Of a DNA stretch of 6,047 nucleotides, positions 5,877 to 6,047 are shown in pieces (positions within the stretch are counted from its first letter, which is position 1; each line of letters opens with the position of its first letter). The position numbers and the translations under genes are program-made. A model generated the notes under the pieces. That model was given only the letters and a program-made list of their open reading frames with translations. It was not told the origin of the DNA and did not search any database. The stretch spans positions 1 through 6,047 of the forward strand of contig JAHHUJ010000134.1 in NCBI GenBank assembly GCA_020024075.1, written 5' to 3'. The DNA is from Psychrobacter sp. Lineage in GTDB: Bacteria > Pseudomonadota > Gammaproteobacteria > Pseudomonadales > Moraxellaceae.

Positions 5877-6047
5877 CTACTTACTGCCATCCACACGTAA
5901 AATTTCATTGGCCGCTTTCTGCTCTGCCTCTGCCACACGCTCTCTAACCATTTTTTCGATATTATCTACCACAGTAGTGGTATCGATTAAATGACTCTTC
6001 TGACCTTGCAAATACACCAATGAATTCGGAGACGCCCCTACCACACC
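5877..6047 (-). CDS. ispG: IspG, 4-hydroxy-3-methylbut-2-enyl diphosphate synthase (C-terminal fragment; 5' end outside window)
   Basis: Only the last 56 codons lie in the window, ending in TAG at 5879-5877. The fragment starts G-V-V-G-A-S-P-N-S-L-V-Y-L-Q-G and continues into a helical, charged tail with E-K-M-V-R-E-R-V-A-E-A-E and a final D-G-S-K. This resembles the end of gammaproteobacterial IspG, where a short Gly-rich strand and a 'Y-x-D/Q-G' turn follow the last iron-sulfur cysteine motif. That Cys motif (N-G-P-G-E region) would lie just beyond the edge and is not visible. IspG is a [4Fe-4S] enzyme that makes HMBPP from MEcPP in the MEP isoprenoid pathway. The call rests on fragment similarity plus the well-known ispG-hisS adjacency. 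The fragment is cut by the window edge and shows no sign of being broken. Confidence 0.85.
   Translation of the reverse strand, partial: GVVGASPNSLVYLQGQKSHLIDTTTVVDNIEKMVRERVAEAEQKAANEILRVDGSK

Noticed and set aside
1..6047. Mobile elements, CRISPR arrays, tRNA or rRNA genes, phage or defence systems
   Set aside because: No transposase, regularly spaced repeats, cloverleaf sequence, integrase or defence-family motif was found; apart from the DUF1853-like gene, the genes are housekeeping or well-known conserved families.

Overview
The window reads as an ordinary chromosomal segment of a gammaproteobacterium, most likely Moraxellaceae (Psychrobacter-like). This is an inference from the block ispG-hisS-yfgM-bamB, a gammaproteobacterial HisRS, a DUF1853-type protein and moderately AT-rich intergenic DNA. 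It was not tested by a database search. Coding density is high. There is no sign of a mobile element, CRISPR array, tRNA or rRNA.

Layout: (1) 1-67 is a non-coding left edge that may start inside a terminator hairpin. (2) 68-757 (-) encodes a LOG/TIGR00730-family nucleotide phosphoribohydrolase. (3) 758-980 is a divergent intergenic region with a perfect TATAAT for the rightward gene. (4) 981-1964 (+) encodes a DUF1853-like protein of unknown function. (5) 1965-2178 is a convergent intergenic region with a 16-bp x2 tandem repeat, a perfect 17-bp-arm bidirectional terminator, and a 14-bp x3 tandem repeat whose first copy carries the bamB stop codon. (6) 2179-3375 (-) is bamB, an outer-membrane lipoprotein of the BAM complex. 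(7) 3376-3585 is a 210-bp gap with an AT-rich inverted repeat. (8) 3586-4413 (-) is yfgM. (9) 4492-5802 (-) is hisS. (10) 5877-6047 (-) is the C-terminal end of ispG, cut by the window edge.

The right-hand two thirds is transcribed leftward in the order ispG -> hisS -> yfgM -> bamB. It joins isoprenoid precursor synthesis, tRNA charging, a Sec-associated periplasmic chaperone-like protein and outer-membrane protein assembly. In many gammaproteobacteria this block continues into der (engA). Here bamB is followed by a strong terminator and a convergent gene, so the cluster ends at bamB. No intergenic stretch exceeds 300 bases. I see no clear novel system. The most worthwhile points are the uncharacterised DUF1853-like protein with nuclease-like residues, the repeats around the bamB stop, and the single in-frame stop separating hisS from yfgM.
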